Source: Desulfobacteraceae bacterium (GTDB taxonomy: Bacteria; Desulfobacterota; Desulfobacteria; Desulfobacterales; Desulfosalsimonadaceae). Taken from it: DNA of 64,000 nt. Of the stretch, positions 43,513 through 52,539 are shown in pieces. Every line of letters starts with the position of its first letter. Position 1 is the first letter of the stretch. The stretch is taken from positions 1 through 64,000 of the forward strand of contig JAABSH010000010.1 in the NCBI GenBank assembly GCA_011390465.1, read 5' to 3'. The position numbers and the translations under genes are program-made. A model generated the notes under the pieces. The model made no database searches. It worked only from the letters and a program-made list of their open reading frames with translations, and was not told the DNA's origin.

Positions 43513-44148
43513 ATGGCGGAAACACCGGTGCATTTTACAACCCGGGATCAGGTGATCCTTGAAGGGCTGTTTTCCGAAGGAAGTTCGGGCCGGGGCGCGG
43601 TCATTGCCCATCCCCATCCGCTTTACGGCGGCGATATGCGCAACATTGTGGTGGAGACCCTCCAGAACGCCTATGCCCGAAACAATCATGCCACCCTGCG
43701 GTTCAACTTCCGGGGCGTGGGAAAAAGCTGCGGCACCTATGATGACGGCGAAGGGGAACAGACAGACATCGCCGGGGCCATGGAATTCTTAAGACAAAAG
43801 GGAATGACGGCAATTGACCTTGCGGGATATTCCTTTGGATGCTGGGTGATTGCCCAAACCCCGGAAAAACATGACGCCGCCGCCATTGTCCTGGTCTCGC
43901 CGCCGGCCGCCCTGCTGGCTTTTGACCCTGCCGCACCCCTTCCCAACCTGAAGCTTGTGATCACCGGCGAACGCGATGAATTCGCGCCCCCGAATCTTTT
44001 AAAAAACTTGATGCCCCAATGGAATCCCGACGCGGAATTTCAAATCATCCCCGGGGCCGACCATTTTTATTTTGGATATACTGAAAAATTATTTGAAATT
44101 ATTCAAAAATATATATCTCCAAAATCTATCCCAGACCAATCTTCTTGA
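43513..44148 (+). CDS. Small alpha/beta hydrolase
   Basis: 211 aa. The pattern of the short 'dienelactone/YdeN-like' bacterial hydrolases: AVIAHPHPLYGGDMRN (oxyanion loop HPHPxxGG), TLRFNFRGVGKSCGTYDDGE, the elbow DLAGYSFGCWVIA (Ser about 114), Asp in ITGERDEFAPP and His in IPGADHFYFG. It is translationally linked to RNase D (ATG begins right after TAA). Substrate unknown. Confidence 0.85.
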   Translation: MAETPVHFTTRDQVILEGLFSEGSSGRGAVIAHPHPLYGGDMRNIVVETLQNAYARNNHATLRFNFRGVGKSCGTYDDGEGEQTDIAGAMEFLRQKGMTAIDLAGYSFGCWVIAQTPEKHDAAAIVLVSPPAALLAFDPAAPLPNLKLVITGERDEFAPPNLLKNLMPQWNPDAEFQIIPGADHFYFGYTEKLFEIIQKYISPKSIPDQSS

Positions 44149-44278
44149 GAGTAAATTTTTGAATTTTATAAAAACCGAATTCAAGTCAGCCTGGCGAATA
44201 CCAAAAAAAGGCAGCGCATCCCTTTATTCAATAAAAGAATTGCTACCAGAATAATGGTGCTGGATAAAGAAAGGTCTT

Positions 44279-44314
44279 CTTCTCCACTTCACTTTTATAA
44301 GTGAAGTGGAGAAG
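44279..44314. terminator. Perfect 16-bp hairpin between convergent genes
   Basis: CTTCTCCACTTCACTT (44279-44294) and AAGTGAAGTGGAGAAG (44299-44314) around a TTAT loop. It lies downstream of both the hydrolase (plus) and the lipoprotein cluster (minus). The flanking T-tracts are weak, so the terminator call is inferred from position and stem strength. Confidence 0.55.
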
Positions 44315-44401
44315 CTAATAAAATAAGATAAAAGCGTCATCCAAAATTTATTTTCCCGGAGATGACACTATTGTTTTCGCAAAAAACCGTATCTTCTATC
44401 C

Positions 44402-44722
44402 TTATTCACCATAAACAATCGTTTTGTATTTACCGATAACTCCTAAAATATTTTCCGCCTCCCAGTCAATATAATGAATTTTAGTGATATTACCATCTTT
44501 TACAGCCGCATCAATACTACAATCCCCCGTTGCAACCCAGCCCATTATACTTTTACACTCAGCTATCCCAACTTTCGTTGCTTTTCCAGAAACAGCCTCC
44601 CCTTCAACTGGAAGTTTGATTTCTGTATAAAGGAAGCCTACGGGATATGGTGTCGCACACCCAATAAGTAAAGGCAATAATACGATTAAAAGAATCAACT
44701 GCATTTTGTTTTTTTTTCTCAT
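44402..44722 (-). CDS. TRL-like small lipoprotein
   Basis: 106 aa; ATG 44722 follows AGGAGGG. The signal peptide ends in the lipobox LLIGC (Cys about 22). The mature part carries the TRL-like family pattern: PVGFLYTEIKLPVEG, KVGIAECKSIMGWVATGDCS, ISIDAAVKDG-type Asp-Ala repeat, then ITKIHYIDWEAENILGVIGK. Same length and layout as the protein encoded at 46337-46657. TRL-like proteins are small exported proteins of unknown function. Last in a row of five minus-strand lipoprotein genes. Confidence 0.8.
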   Translation of the reverse strand: MRKKNKMQLILLIVLLPLLIGCATPYPVGFLYTEIKLPVEGEAVSGKATKVGIAECKSIMGWVATGDCSIDAAVKDGNITKIHYIDWEAENILGVIGKYKTIVYGE

Positions 44723-44839
44723 TTTGTCCCTCCTTTTTTAAATTAGATGCTTTCTTGAACAAAAAAAACAAACATACCTCATGAAAAACTTCTATAAAAT
44801 CCTTTAATCCTTCTCGTCTTAACTTCATGGGATTGGGTC

Positions 44840-45292
44840 TTACCTGTATTGCCCATCAATAATCGATATGCGATCGTCGCCTGCGGAATTAATAATGACA
44901 ACTTTCCCTTTCCCACAGTAAGAGGATCGCCAACTCAACCAGAGATTAACTTCAATTACAGCATCTGCCCCCCACACTCTTGCTTCGTCAGCAAGTTCAT
45001 TAAGAATTCTTTCATAAGCCCAAGATGGCAACCATGGCGGCCAATTTGTTTTGATAGTAATTTCTGTTATTGTTTCATACTCTTCTTTTGCAAAAAATTC
45101 CTTTGTAACAAATACTTTGTGATTATGCAGAGATCGACGCGGGCCATCAAAATATTTTACTGCATCTATCTTTTGATAATAGAAAGGGGGGATATAGCTG
45201 TTTTTTGGATATGAACGAAGAGATGAATTATTTGCACAACTGAAAAAGAATACAAAAGACAGAAAAAGAAGATATATTCTAATCCTGCACAT
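44840..45292 (-). CDS. Small lipoprotein, paralogue of the upstream gene
   Basis: 150 aa from ATG 45292 (four bases after the previous stop); an extended frame to 45334 overlaps the neighbour. The hydrophobic leader ends FFFSC. The mature part aligns with the 45297-45737 protein (KYFDGPRRSLHNHKVFVTKE against the neighbour's KYFDAPIKAKHNNRVFVTEE; GADAVIEVNLWLSW; NSAGDDRISIIDGQYR). The ADAVI segment resembles YbjQ/heavy-metal-binding-like folds. Function unknown. Confidence 0.72.
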   Translation of the reverse strand: MCRIRIYLLFLSFVFFFSCANNSSLRSYPKNSYIPPFYYQKIDAVKYFDGPRRSLHNHKVFVTKEFFAKEEYETITEITIKTNWPPWLPSWAYERILNELADEARVWGADAVIEVNLWLSWRSSYCGKGKVVIINSAGDDRISIIDGQYR

Positions 45293-45296
45293 TATA

Positions 45297-45737
45297 TTAT
45301 CTGTATTCTCCTTGCATACATGCCAGTCGTTCAATCCCCGCTGAATTCAACGCGACAGCCTTCCCATATCCTTGGGGTCCCCAGCCGAATACGCCAAGAA
45401 AAACATAACCTATTAAAAACCATTTCCACCAAACATCAGCCTCAATTACAGCATCAGCGCCAATTTTACGCGCAGAGTCAGCCAGATCGTCCAGTACCCA
45501 GCCATTAATCCAAGGCATTGTTTTGGTAATATGAATTTCCGCCAAAGTTTCATATTCATTCTCAGCCATGGGTTCTTCAGTAACAAAAACCCGATTATTA
45601 TGTTTAGCTTTTATTGGCGCGTCAAAATATTTAGTCACATCAGTCCTAAATATAATTTGGGCACCTCTGTGAGGACCACAGCCGCAAAAAAATAAGAATG
45701 CAACCATTGTCAAAAACGCACAAAATTTCAACGTCAT
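45297..45737 (-). CDS. Small lipoprotein, paralogue of the downstream gene
   Basis: 146 aa. Leader MTLKFCAFLTMVAFLFFCGC with a lipobox-like FCGC. Mature part: KYFDAPIKAKHNNRVFVTEE, ETLAEIHITKTMPWI, DSARKIGADAVIEADVWWKW and the ending GIERLACMQGEYR. Sequence similarity to the 44840 product over nearly the entire length shows a tandem duplication. A weak hydrophobic stretch (FLIGYVFLGVFGWG) is unique to this copy. Function unknown; outer-membrane or periplasmic anchoring expected. Confidence 0.72.
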   Translation of the reverse strand: MTLKFCAFLTMVAFLFFCGCGPHRGAQIIFRTDVTKYFDAPIKAKHNNRVFVTEEPMAENEYETLAEIHITKTMPWINGWVLDDLADSARKIGADAVIEADVWWKWFLIGYVFLGVFGWGPQGYGKAVALNSAGIERLACMQGEYR

Positions 45738-45808
45738 TTTGAAAAATCCATTTATTTTTAAAGCTATTTATCCTAATTTACGGCAATTAAATCTTGACAA
45801 ATTAAAAA

Positions 45809-46195
45809 CTATTTTTCCCTGATAGCAGTCGCCATATAGGTTCTTTCAACCTGGCTTAATATGGGCATCCAAAAGAAGGAAATAGCAGTATAGTCGTAAG
45901 AGTTTGCAATATCCTTTAACCCAGTGACTTTGTCTCCATATTTTCTTACAGCTTCATCCCACAAGAGCGCATCTCCTTCTTTACCTATTGCGATACATCC
46001 TATTATACAAAGAGAATCTCCTCTTGCTGTCACTTTTCCTAAAATTTCATAGTCCTTCGCATCATACATTGTTACGGTACCAGCCCCATTGACATTAACA
46101 GGCTGAATACTTCTTCCGGCAAATTCAATATACGAAGCACAACCATTCATAAAAACAAAACTTACCAACATTAAAACGCAAAACAATTTTCTCAT
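45809..46195 (-). CDS. Small predicted lipoprotein
   Basis: 128 aa from ATG 46195, with GGAGG 7 bp upstream; a longer frame to 46333 runs through the terminator 46269-46303 and is rejected. Lipobox FMNGC (Cys about 18). Mature part: YEILGKVTARGDSLCIIGCI, then DALLWDEAVRKYGDKVTGLK and a C-terminal amphipathic segment. No named family, but the pattern of a short strand followed by Cys-rich loop recalls the TRL-like neighbours. AT-rich, like the whole cluster. Confidence 0.68.
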   Translation of the reverse strand: MRKLFCVLMLVSFVFMNGCASYIEFAGRSIQPVNVNGAGTVTMYDAKDYEILGKVTARGDSLCIIGCIAIGKEGDALLWDEAVRKYGDKVTGLKDIANSYDYTAISFFWMPILSQVERTYMATAIREK

Positions 46196-46268
46196 CCAAA
46201 CCTCCATAGTAAAAACGTTTAAAAACATTTCGTATTTTTGTCTATAAAACTTAAAAAATAAATTAAAT

Positions 46269-46303
46269 AAAGGGAACTGTCCCGTCAAAGACCAGTTCCC
46301 TTT
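46269..46303 (-). terminator. Terminator after the 46337 lipoprotein gene
   Basis: AAAGGGAACTG / CAGTTCCCTTT, 11-bp perfect stem; on the minus strand it is followed by TTTATTTAATTTATTTT. It separates the first lipoprotein gene from the others. Confidence 0.75.
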
Positions 46304-46336
46304 ATCTTTAAAAGCAGGGCAGCAGGTTAACAAGCA

Positions 46337-46657
46337 TTAGTCGCCGGTAATTTTTGTTGTTGTGGTATTGATAATACCCAAAATACTTTCATAATGAACA
46401 TCTACGGTTTTAACTTTGCTGATTCCGGCGCTTTGAGCCGCCGCCTGAACGCTGGCATCGCCCTTGGCCACCCAGCCCAGATAATTCACCATCTGGGACT
46501 CACCAGACTTGGAACCAATATCCAGGCCGGAGGCTTCATCCGGACTGCATGCCGGAAAATTATAATCAGAAACGACCCATCCGGGGGAATACGGGCCTGC
46601 ACATCCCACAAGCATGAACGCACCCATTAACAAAACAAGAAAACCTAATTTTTTCAT
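46337..46657 (-). CDS. TRL-like small lipoprotein
   Basis: 106 aa from ATG 46657 (AAAGGA upstream); the frame extends to 46819 but lacks a start signal there. Lipobox FMLVGC (Cys about 19). The TRL-like pattern is clear: GPYSPGWVVSDYNFPA, SKSGESQMVNYLGWVAKGDA, SVQAAAQSAGISKVKTVDVH, ESILGIINTTTTKITGD. It is a homologue of the 44402 product. Followed by a terminator on the same strand. Base composition is nearer to the regional mean than that of its downstream neighbours. Confidence 0.82.
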   Translation of the reverse strand: MKKLGFLVLLMGAFMLVGCAGPYSPGWVVSDYNFPACSPDEASGLDIGSKSGESQMVNYLGWVAKGDASVQAAAQSAGISKVKTVDVHYESILGIINTTTTKITGD

Positions 46658-46965
46658 CGCTTTTTCCTTTCCCTGTGTATTGATTATGCTGCCCTGCCGA
46701 ATACCTGTCAAAGCCTCGGTCTGCTCCGCCCGCCAGCAGCGGTGCGCCCACAGACATTGGTTCTGACAACCAGCGGCGACTTTGAAAACTAAACGGCATT
46801 CTAACCGGTCATAAAACAATTGGCAACAGAATTATCAAAAAAAATCCCGGCCGATTTTATATGAAATAACCGCCGGCCATCATTCCAAAATAAAAATATC
46901 TTTTTACATTCCAGAATATTATTGATATATAAGCAAAAAATTATCAAACGATCAAACCGATATCC

Positions 46966-49671
46966 ATGACCCATTTATTTGCCGCATATTCTAAAAAACA
47001 GATCATGGCAGGCATCCTGCGATCGACCCTGACAACGGTCTATATGCTGGTGTTCGGCGCCACTCTCTGGCTCTGCCGGGATTTTTCCGCTGCCGATATC
47101 GCGGACCGCATCCTCCCCTATGGCCTGCCGCCATTGCTGAGCCTTGTGTGCGCGGGATTTTTATCGCTTTTTGTGCTGAACCTGGAACAGATCCGCACGG
47201 AAACCTTTTTGTTCTCTATCATCTGCCTGGCTTTTGCCGGGCTGAACCTGGACATATTTCTCCTCTGCATCATCCAGAATCCTGAAATCGCTCTTGTCAT
47301 CTCCCGCATGGACCATTTCCTCCTGGCCCTGATCCTGATCGGCGCCAATCTTCACCTCACCTTTCTTGTGTGCGAGAAACAAACCCACTGGTGGGTGGTT
47401 TATCTCGGCTACGGCATCGGGGCGGTCATGGCCCTGTTTACGCCGACGGATCTTTATTTTCAGGGCGTGCGCCGGTACTTCTGGGGCTTTTTTGCGCAAA
47501 AAGCCATTTTATACGACGTGATCAGCCTGATCTGGCTGGCGGTCACCCTTTATGCCATTTTTCTGCTGTCCGTCACCTATCGCGCCCCCCGGCATCCGCG
47601 CCAGAAAGAAACGGCTGCTTTCATTCTTCTGGGGTTTGTGTGCAGCGGGCTGCTAAGCCTTACCAACACCCCGGCCATGTATGGAGTGGAAATCTATCCG
47701 CTGGGGACATTTACCTTTATTCCCCTGCTGCTCCTGGCCTGGGGTCTGTTTAAAAACAACCTGAGAATCGCTGTTCAGGAAACCCGCGGTATCATTTTCA
47801 CCCTTGGCCGACTGGGCCTCACCGCCGGGCTGGCCCTCCTTCCCGCCGTTCTCCTGCACTGGGAATCTTTTAAATTCAAGCTGGCGGCCGCGGTTGTCCT
47901 GGTGGTTTTTTTTCATAAGCCGGTTTCCCGGTTGTGGGATGCTTTCTTAAACCTGTTCATCCGGCGGTCGTCTGAAGTGCTTCAGAAAGAAATCAATATT
48001 TTGACGGGCCGATTGTCCGAAACCCATCATTTAATCGGCATTCACCGCGAAATCCGGGACTGGCTGTTCCGGGTGTTCCGCAATTCCCAATGCGCCACGG
48101 TTTTTCAAAGCCCGACCCACCATGATTACAGGGGATGGAAAACAATAAATCCTGAATTTTCCAGGGGATTCTTCAACCCGGGCCAGGCAGTTCCCCAAAG
48201 GGATTGCCCGATTCAAATTCCTGCCGATCATCCGGTTCTCCAAAAAATCGCCGCTGCCCGACCCCGGCACGTTCCATTTCATATTATCGCCCAATGGCGG
48301 GAAAACCCACCTTCCGCAACAGAATTTACCCAAAATACCCTGCAAAATACCCTGCAAAATACCAACGACTGCCTGGACCAGGCCGGACTGGTGCTGCCGG
48401 TTTTTTCAAAAAAACAGCTCAAGGGGCTGGTGCTCATCGGCCACCACATAAATGACCGTTCCTACACAAAAACGGAAAAAGAAAACCTGGGAACCATTAC
48501 CGCCATTCTCGGCCCGGTGATTGAAAACGCCCAGGTTCTGGAAAGTCTTGAAGAAAAAATCCAGGCCCGCACCCGGGATCTGAATGCGGCGTTAGAAAGC
48601 CTGAAAGGAAAAAACCGGCGAATTTCCCAGCACCACGGCATCATCCAAAAACAGAACCATATATTTCTTTCGCTTTTTGAAGCCGGCTCCCGCATGCATG
48701 AGCTTGAAGACCTGCACGATCTCTTCGCCGACACCCTGAACCGGCTCCGGACCCTGTTCCCGGATATCGGGTTCGGCATCATCATAGAAGGAGAGCGCGC
48801 CGGAATCCTTGAGACCGGCGCGTTTCTCGGTATTTCAGAAAAAGAACAAACCCTTATCCTGGAACATCGCCATCACCTGAACCAGGACACCATCAATCAG
48901 CTCCTGACCCAAAAAACCGCCTCACCGGAGCAGCCGCCATTTAAGCAGCCGCTGAATCAAAAAAACCCCGCCCCTTCTTCTTACCAATGGCGGGTCCAGC
49001 CCATGCAGGTCCGGGAAAACCGCATCATCGGAAAAATCATCATCAAAGGCGCGAAGCTCGACGGGTTTACCCAGAGAGTGATTTCCATTTTCCTTGCCCA
49101 GGTATCGGCTGCCGCGCACAACAAATTGCTCATGAACAAACTGAAAACCATTGCCAATACCGACGGGCTGACCGGCGTGGCCAACCGGGCCTGCTTTGAC
49201 CGGGAACTGAAAAAAACCATAAAAACCGCCACCCTGTTTCCGGGGGTTTATTTTTCAGTCATCATGATCGATATTAACGGTCTTAAACGGATCAATGACA
49301 ATTTCGGCCATGACAAAGGCGATGAAATGATACGGACGGTGGCGGATATGCTGGCCGAAGAATGCCGGGAGAGCGACACCTTGTCCCGCATGGGCGGTGA
49401 TGAATTCATCCTCCTGCTGCCCGCCACAACCAGCGCGGCAGCAGGTGTGGCGGCTGCCCGAATCCGGGAAAGGGAAAAATCCCTTTGCCTTGTCTGCCGG
49501 CACAAAAACCGCGGCCAAACCACCCTTCCGGTCCGTTTCAGCATCGGCGTTGCCGGCTCCGATGAAACCACTGCTGAAAACGTCATGAAACTGGCGGATC
49601 AGCGAATGTACAGCGACAAGGAAAATTTTTACCAGAAAACCGTGGAAACCAGATATCGGGACCACAGCTAA
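46966..49671 (+). CDS. Membrane diguanylate cyclase with 7TM and GAF domains
   Basis: 901 aa. Residues about 15-330 contain eight or nine hydrophobic helices, the first seven like the 7TM sensor region found in kinases and cyclases. GAF-like segments follow (about 370-535 and 590-730) around a coiled coil (about 540-580, LEEKIQARTRDLNAALESLK). The C-terminal GGDEF domain (about 740-890) has GGDEF at about 810 and an RxxD inhibitory site (RESD) exactly five residues before. It should be active and product-inhibited. Residues about 450-462 repeat NTLQ (short DNA tandem duplication). Signal unknown. Confidence 0.9.
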   Translation: MTHLFAAYSKKQIMAGILRSTLTTVYMLVFGATLWLCRDFSAADIADRILPYGLPPLLSLVCAGFLSLFVLNLEQIRTETFLFSIICLAFAGLNLDIFLLCIIQNPEIALVISRMDHFLLALILIGANLHLTFLVCEKQTHWWVVYLGYGIGAVMALFTPTDLYFQGVRRYFWGFFAQKAILYDVISLIWLAVTLYAIFLLSVTYRAPRHPRQKETAAFILLGFVCSGLLSLTNTPAMYGVEIYPLGTFTFIPLLLLAWGLFKNNLRIAVQETRGIIFTLGRLGLTAGLALLPAVLLHWESFKFKLAAAVVLVVFFHKPVSRLWDAFLNLFIRRSSEVLQKEINILTGRLSETHHLIGIHREIRDWLFRVFRNSQCATVFQSPTHHDYRGWKTINPEFSRGFFNPGQAVPQRDCPIQIPADHPVLQKIAAARPRHVPFHIIAQWRENPPSATEFTQNTLQNTLQNTNDCLDQAGLVLPVFSKKQLKGLVLIGHHINDRSYTKTEKENLGTITAILGPVIENAQVLESLEEKIQARTRDLNAALESLKGKNRRISQHHGIIQKQNHIFLSLFEAGSRMHELEDLHDLFADTLNRLRTLFPDIGFGIIIEGERAGILETGAFLGISEKEQTLILEHRHHLNQDTINQLLTQKTASPEQPPFKQPLNQKNPAPSSYQWRVQPMQVRENRIIGKIIIKGAKLDGFTQRVISIFLAQVSAAAHNKLLMNKLKTIANTDGLTGVANRACFDRELKKTIKTATLFPGVYFSVIMIDINGLKRINDNFGHDKGDEMIRTVADMLAEECRESDTLSRMGGDEFILLLPATTSAAAGVAAARIREREKSLCLVCRHKNRGQTTLPVRFSIGVAGSDETTAENVMKLADQRMYSDKENFYQKTVETRYRDHS

Positions 49672-49818
49672 GGGCCGCGCAGCACCAACACCGATAACCA
49701 TTGGATAATATAAATAACTTGACTTATTTACCCGTTGCACATAGGAAAATACGTATCATCAATTTTTATAAACTGGTATATTCCTATAATTATTCATAAT
49801 TGAGTCACACACAAAAAA

Positions 49819-51348
49819 ATGGCCGCTGACAATAAAGACCCGATTTCCCTGCTGTATCACATCACCCGTATTTTAAATAAAACCCCGGATCTCAAGCAAT
49901 CCCTGTACAATACCCTGGAACTTCTGTCCAAATCCCAGAACATGGTGCGCGGCACCATCACCATTTTAAACCCGTTCAGCGATGAAATCAGCATTGAAGT
50001 GGCCCACGGCATTTCCAGAAGTGCCCTGCAAAAAGGAAAATACAAGCTGGGAGAAGGGATTACCGGCCAGGTGATCCAGACCGGCACGCCGGTCACCATC
50101 AGCAAAATCAGCCAGGATGACCGGTTTCTCAACCGCACCACGGCACGAAAGGCTTTTCAGGATCACGAAATCTCTTTTATCTGCGTGCCCATCAAAAAAG
50201 ACAAGCAGGTGATTGGTGCCCTGAGTGTGGACAAGCCCTATGATGCTTCTTTTTCCTTAGAAGAGGGGGAAAAACTCCTGTCCGTGGTGGCGGCCATGAT
50301 CGCCACCCAGGTGATTCTGCTGGAGCGCCACCGCATTGAAAAGGAAAAACTGGAATCCGAAAACGAGCGGCTTCAGGCGGAACTCAAAAAAAAATACCGC
50401 ATGAAAAATATTATCGGCAACAGCAACAAAATGCGGGAAGTGTATCAGATGATTTCCCAGGTGGCGGAAAGCAACGCCACCGTGCTCATCCGGGGAGAAT
50501 CCGGCACGGGAAAAGAGCTGGTGGCAAACTCCATTCACTACAACAGCCTGCGGGCCAAAAACCCGTTTATCAAGGTCAATTGCGCTGCTATTCCCTCCAA
50601 CCTCATTGAAAGCGAGCTGTTCGGCCATGAAAAAGGCGCGTTTACCGGGGCCCTGCACCAGAAAATCGGAAAATTTGAACTGGCCACCAAAGGCACCCTG
50701 TTTCTGGATGAAATCGGTTCCATAGAGGCGGATGTGCAGGCAAAACTGCTGCGGGTGCTGCAGGAAAAAGAGCTGGAACGGGTGGGCGGCAACAAAACCA
50801 TTAAAGTGGATGTCCGCATTGTGGCGGCCACCAATCGCAACCTTGAAAACGCGGTCACCGACGGCCTTTTTCGCGATGATCTCTACTACCGGCTGAATGT
50901 TTTTCCGATTTACCTGCCCCCGCTTCGGGAAAGACGCACGGATGTGCTGGTGCTGGCGGATTTTTTCCTGGAAAAATACGCCCGGGAAAACAACAAAGAA
51001 ATTCTGCGATTTTCAACACCGGCCATTGACATGCTGATGGCCTATCACTGGCCCGGCAACGTGCGGGAGCTGGAAAACTGTATTGAGCGGGCCGTGCTGC
51101 TGTGTGATGATCAGGTAATCCATGGTTATCACCTGCCCCCCACCCTTCAGACCGGGCAGGTGTCCAACACCCTGCCCAAGGTTTCCCTGGAAAAAGCAGT
51201 GGCCCAGCTGGAACGGGAAATGATTATCGACGCCTTAAAACACACCCGGGGCAACATCACCCAGGCGGCCCGGGCCCTGGACACCACAGTGCGAAAATTT
51301 TCCTACAAAACAGGGAAGTATGATGTTGACCCCCGCCGTTACCACTGA
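49819..51348 (+). CDS. nifA: NifA-like sigma-54-dependent activator
   Basis: 509 aa. Order: GAF domain (about 20-165), coiled-coil linker (about 170-195), AAA+ domain with Walker A GESGTGKE (about 225), the sigma-54 contact loop [12 protein letters not shown] (about 275), Walker [11 protein letters not shown], and a Fis-type HTH at the C-terminus ([20 protein letters not shown] ending [10 protein letters not shown]). A GAF sensor plus this C-terminal end is the NifA architecture. NifA activates nitrogen-fixation promoters. Convergent P-II and, beyond it, GlnE support nitrogen control. No nif structural genes are in the window, so another NtrC-like role is possible. Confidence 0.8.
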   Translation: MAADNKDPISLLYHITRILNKTPDLKQSLYNTLELLSKSQNMVRGTITILNPFSDEISIEVAHGISRSALQKGKYKLGEGITGQVIQTGTPVTISKISQDDRFLNRTTARKAFQDHEISFICVPIKKDKQVIGALSVDKPYDASFSLEEGEKLLSVVAAMIATQVILLERHRIEKEKLESENERLQAELKKKYRMKNIIGNSNKMREVYQMISQVAESNATVLIRGESGTGKELVANSIHYNSLRAKNPFIKVNCAAIPSNLIESELFGHEKGAFTGALHQKIGKFELATKGTLFLDEIGSIEADVQAKLLRVLQEKELERVGGNKTIKVDVRIVAATNRNLENAVTDGLFRDDLYYRLNVFPIYLPPLRERRTDVLVLADFFLEKYARENNKEILRFSTPAIDMLMAYHWPGNVRELENCIERAVLLCDDQVIHGYHLPPTLQTGQVSNTLPKVSLEKAVAQLEREMIIDALKHTRGNITQAARALDTTVRKFSYKTGKYDVDPRRYH

Positions 51349-51354
51349 CGACTT

Positions 51355-51403
51355 CAAAATTGACGGTTTCGCAAAAAAGCCGGATGCTTGCCGTCCAATT
51401 GGC

Positions 51404-51405
<2 letters not shown>
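51355..51405. repeat. Family A repeat end (A5, solo)
   Basis: TTGACGGTTTCGCAAAAAAGCC...CTTGCCGTCC between nifA and the P-II gene resembles the A-type end at 38182-38217, with more mismatches. Confidence 0.45.
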
Positions 51406-51772
<367 letters not shown>

Positions 51773-51842
51773 TCAAGGGATTTTCAAACAGTTAAAAATC
51801 GTCAACACAGTGGTCAACACGATGGCCGCGCTGCGACCCGTG

Positions 51843-51893
51843 TCGCCATAAGCCAAATCGCCATAAACCATACCACCATAGACCAGATCACCG
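51843..51893. repeat. 15-bp tandem repeat upstream of glnB
   Basis: Three consecutive 15-bp units of the form CCATAAGCCAAATCG, CCATAAACCATACCA, CCATAGACCAGATCA, plus a partial start. On the minus strand they would encode a GDLVY-type pentapeptide repeat in a 69-codon frame (51773-51982), but no other evidence supports that as a gene. Confidence 0.6.
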
Positions 51894-52047
51894 TGCCTGC
51901 CTGAAAAAAACAAAAAATTTACCATAATCCCGTGTATTCTTCCCTTGACATATTTCACTGTTTTTTTAAACTGATTTTTCATGAATGGCCCTGACAGACA
52001 CTTATTTTTTTCTTTTTTCCGGATACCGGCCGCCGGAGAATCATCAA

Positions 52048-52539
52048 ATGATAAAAATGCCTGAAAAAATCTACATCACGGAAGACAACACCGCGACCTT
52101 TATCTGCCCGAACTGCCACAAAGTCTCGGTAAAAGACGCCACCCGGTATCTTGAGAAAAACAAACCCATCCGCCTGAAAGTCAAATGCTGCTGCGGCCAC
52201 ACCTATGCCGTGTTTCTGGAAAAACGCCGAAAAATCCGAAAAACTGCTGATCTCTCAGGGGCTTACACCTTCAGCAGCTTTCCCGCTGATCCGGAAAAAC
52301 AGGCGGGCTCGCTGCGGGTAAAAAATCTGTCTTACAGCGGCCTGCGCGTCCAGCTTCAGGCCCCGCCCCTGTTTCACGTCGGGGACACCCTTTTTATAGA
52401 ATTTCATCTGGATGACGCCAACCAGTCCCGCATCCGCAAAAAAGTAATTGTCAAAAATATCCAGGACCTGAGCGTGGGCCTGGCTTACGCGGACCCGCAA
52501 ACCTGTGACAGCGCCCTGGGGTTTTATCTTTTCAACTGA
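52048..52539 (+). CDS. PilZ-domain protein with zinc-ribbon-like N-terminus
   Basis: 163 aa from ATG 52048, with GGAG 9 bp upstream; an in-frame ATG at 51985 lacks a site. Residues about 19-50 hold CPNCHK and CCCGHTY, a possible zinc-binding pair. The PilZ c-di-GMP elements follow: RRKIRK (RxxxR, about 61-66) and KNLSYSGLRVQ (N-x-S-x-x-G, about 94). It should be a c-di-GMP receptor; two diguanylate cyclases are encoded in this window. Its end overlaps the convergent glnE gene by 16 bp. Confidence 0.82.
   Translation: MIKMPEKIYITEDNTATFICPNCHKVSVKDATRYLEKNKPIRLKVKCCCGHTYAVFLEKRRKIRKTADLSGAYTFSSFPADPEKQAGSLRVKNLSYSGLRVQLQAPPLFHVGDTLFIEFHLDDANQSRIRKKVIVKNIQDLSVGLAYADPQTCDSALGFYLFN

Noticed and set aside
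44072-44254. 60-codon frame overlapping the end of the alpha/beta hydrolase
   Set aside because: It overlaps a well-supported gene out of frame and has no start signal or recognisable family.
49819-51348. A nitrogen-fixation island
   Set aside because: Only a NifA-like regulator and general nitrogen-control genes are present; no nifHDK or cofactor genes in the window.
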